A stretch of DNA of 64,000 nucleotides, taken from Ferruginibacter sp050611725 (GTDB lineage Bacteria; Bacteroidota; Bacteroidia; Chitinophagales; Chitinophagaceae). Location of the stretch: the NCBI RefSeq assembly GCF_050611725.1, contig NZ_JBODJB010000001.1, positions 2,914,001-2,978,000 on the forward strand. The letters are read 5' to 3'. Numbering within the stretch: the first letter of the stretch is position 1; every line of letters starts with the position of its first letter. The notes beneath the pieces were generated by a model. The model did no database searches and was not told the DNA's origin. It saw nothing but the letters and a program-made list of their open reading frames with translations. Below, piece after piece: positions 63,470-64,000 of this stretch. Made by a program: the position numbers and the translations under genes.

Positions 63470-63495
63470 AAAACCGCAACACACTAATGTTGCGG
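63467..63495 (-). terminator. Terminator of the aminotransferase gene
   Basis: CCGCAACA/TGTTGCGG stem with a 6-nt loop; on the minus strand it is followed by a TTTTTTATT run that overlaps the coaE stop. Confidence 0.85.
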
Positions 63496-63518
63496 CCTAT
63501 ATAAATTTTACTATTTGA

Positions 63519-64000
63519 TTAGTTCAATGTAGCTAAAGCTTTTTTCATCCTTTCAATTGCCTCAACTAATTTTTCATCGGCAGCAGCCGTGCTGATACGG
63601 ATACAATTTGGCGCTCCAAATGCATTACCTGTAACCAATGCAATATGTGCGGTTTCAAGCAACCACAAACACAATTCATCTGCATTCTTAATAGTTACTT
63701 TACCATCTGTTTTACCAAAGTAAGAACTTACATCAGGAAACGCATAAAATGCTCCATCCGGTACACGTACTTTAAAGCCGGGAACTTCTTTCAATTTAGC
63801 GATCACAAGATCTCTTCTACGTTTGTAAGCCTCCAACATCATTTTTGGCGCATCCATATTCGTGAAGGCAACTGCAGCAGCTTTTTGAGCAATACTGTTG
63901 GTACCGCTGGTTACTTGTCCCTGTAATTTATCTACTGCATCAGCAATCCATTTTGCAGCGGCGATAAAACCAACTCTCCAACCTGTCATTGCAAAACCTT
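63519..64000 (-). CDS. Class I aminotransferase, C-terminal part (cut by window edge)
   Basis: About 160 codons of a fold-type I PLP aminotransferase of the aspartate aminotransferase (AspC) type. The right edge falls at the PLP lysine position, with the following GFAMTGWRVGFIAA visible. Further on are PDGAFYAFPDVSSYFG and the substrate-carboxylate arginine in PNCIRISTAAADEKL. The N-terminal half is outside the window. Confidence 0.9.
   Translation of the reverse strand, partial: GFAMTGWRVGFIAAAKWIADAVDKLQGQVTSGTNSIAQKAAAVAFTNMDAPKMMLEAYKRRRDLVIAKLKEVPGFKVRVPDGAFYAFPDVSSYFGKTDGKVTIKNADELCLWLLETAHIALVTGNAFGAPNCIRISTAAADEKLVEAIERMKKALATLN

Overview
The window looks like chromosomal DNA of a Bacteroidota member, most plausibly a Chitinophagaceae-like species. 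This is inferred from gene content, not from a database match. The DNA is AT-rich. Several start sites are preceded by the Bacteroidota -7 box TAnnTTTG, and Shine-Dalgarno sequences are scarce. Two giant adhesin-like proteins end in type IX secretion sorting domains. There is a GldM-like protein, a tmRNA tag ending SYAMAA, and an arginine pathway built on a carbamoyltransferase for acylated ornithine.

Layout. 1-17.3 kb is a nitrate assimilation and molybdenum-cofactor island, nearly all on the minus strand: molybdenum nitrate reductase (cut by the left edge), NarK-type transporter, NrtA/NrtB/NrtD-like ABC transporter, a divergent Crp/Fnr regulator, moeA, a moaC-moaB fusion, a MOSC protein, nirD, nirB, moeB-rhodanese and two half-size YeeE/YedE proteins. 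17.3-28.8 kb holds a lipoprotein papain-like protease, a 1963-residue surface protein with 13 near-identical 76-residue repeats, and a GH63-like glucosidase. 28.9-29.5 kb carries a broken tRNA-like sequence and ssrA (tmRNA). 29.5-32.2 kb holds rseP and dxr. 33-42.3 kb is one long minus-strand arginine operon: GNAT acetyltransferase, argG, argC, argD, a four-helix-bundle (S23-type) gene, argF', argB, argE-like, argH. 42.5-51.6 kb has a Gfo/Idh/MocA oxidoreductase, metallophosphoesterase, flavin reductase, MBL hydrolase, parA-parB, DUF5683, dapB, a NarL-type response regulator and a GldM-like protein. 51.7-64 kb has a 1578-residue PKD protein, an SGNH hydrolase, a 32-codon small gene, groEL/groES, a DUF4377/META protein, nusB, DUF1573, yajC, coaE and an aminotransferase cut by the right edge.

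The most striking signal is a dispersed ~30-bp palindromic element with core CCCCTAAAGGGG, present at least ten times. In nirD, argC, argF' and argB it lies inside the reading frame, always in the same orientation and phase, adding a peptide close to NSPLGDGG. One pair of direct copies brackets a complete DUF559 (Vsr-like) nuclease domain that is fused in frame to the N terminus of ArgB. In the same operon an S23-type four-helix-bundle gene is bracketed by a different 18-bp inverted repeat (17/18 matches), and a solo hairpin made of the same words sits between argD and argC. The operon therefore carries two unrelated palindrome families, each in an empty form and a form with a small protein gene. 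This resembles Rickettsia palindromic elements and the S23-encoding intervening sequences of 23S rRNA, and it is the best candidate here for an undescribed system.
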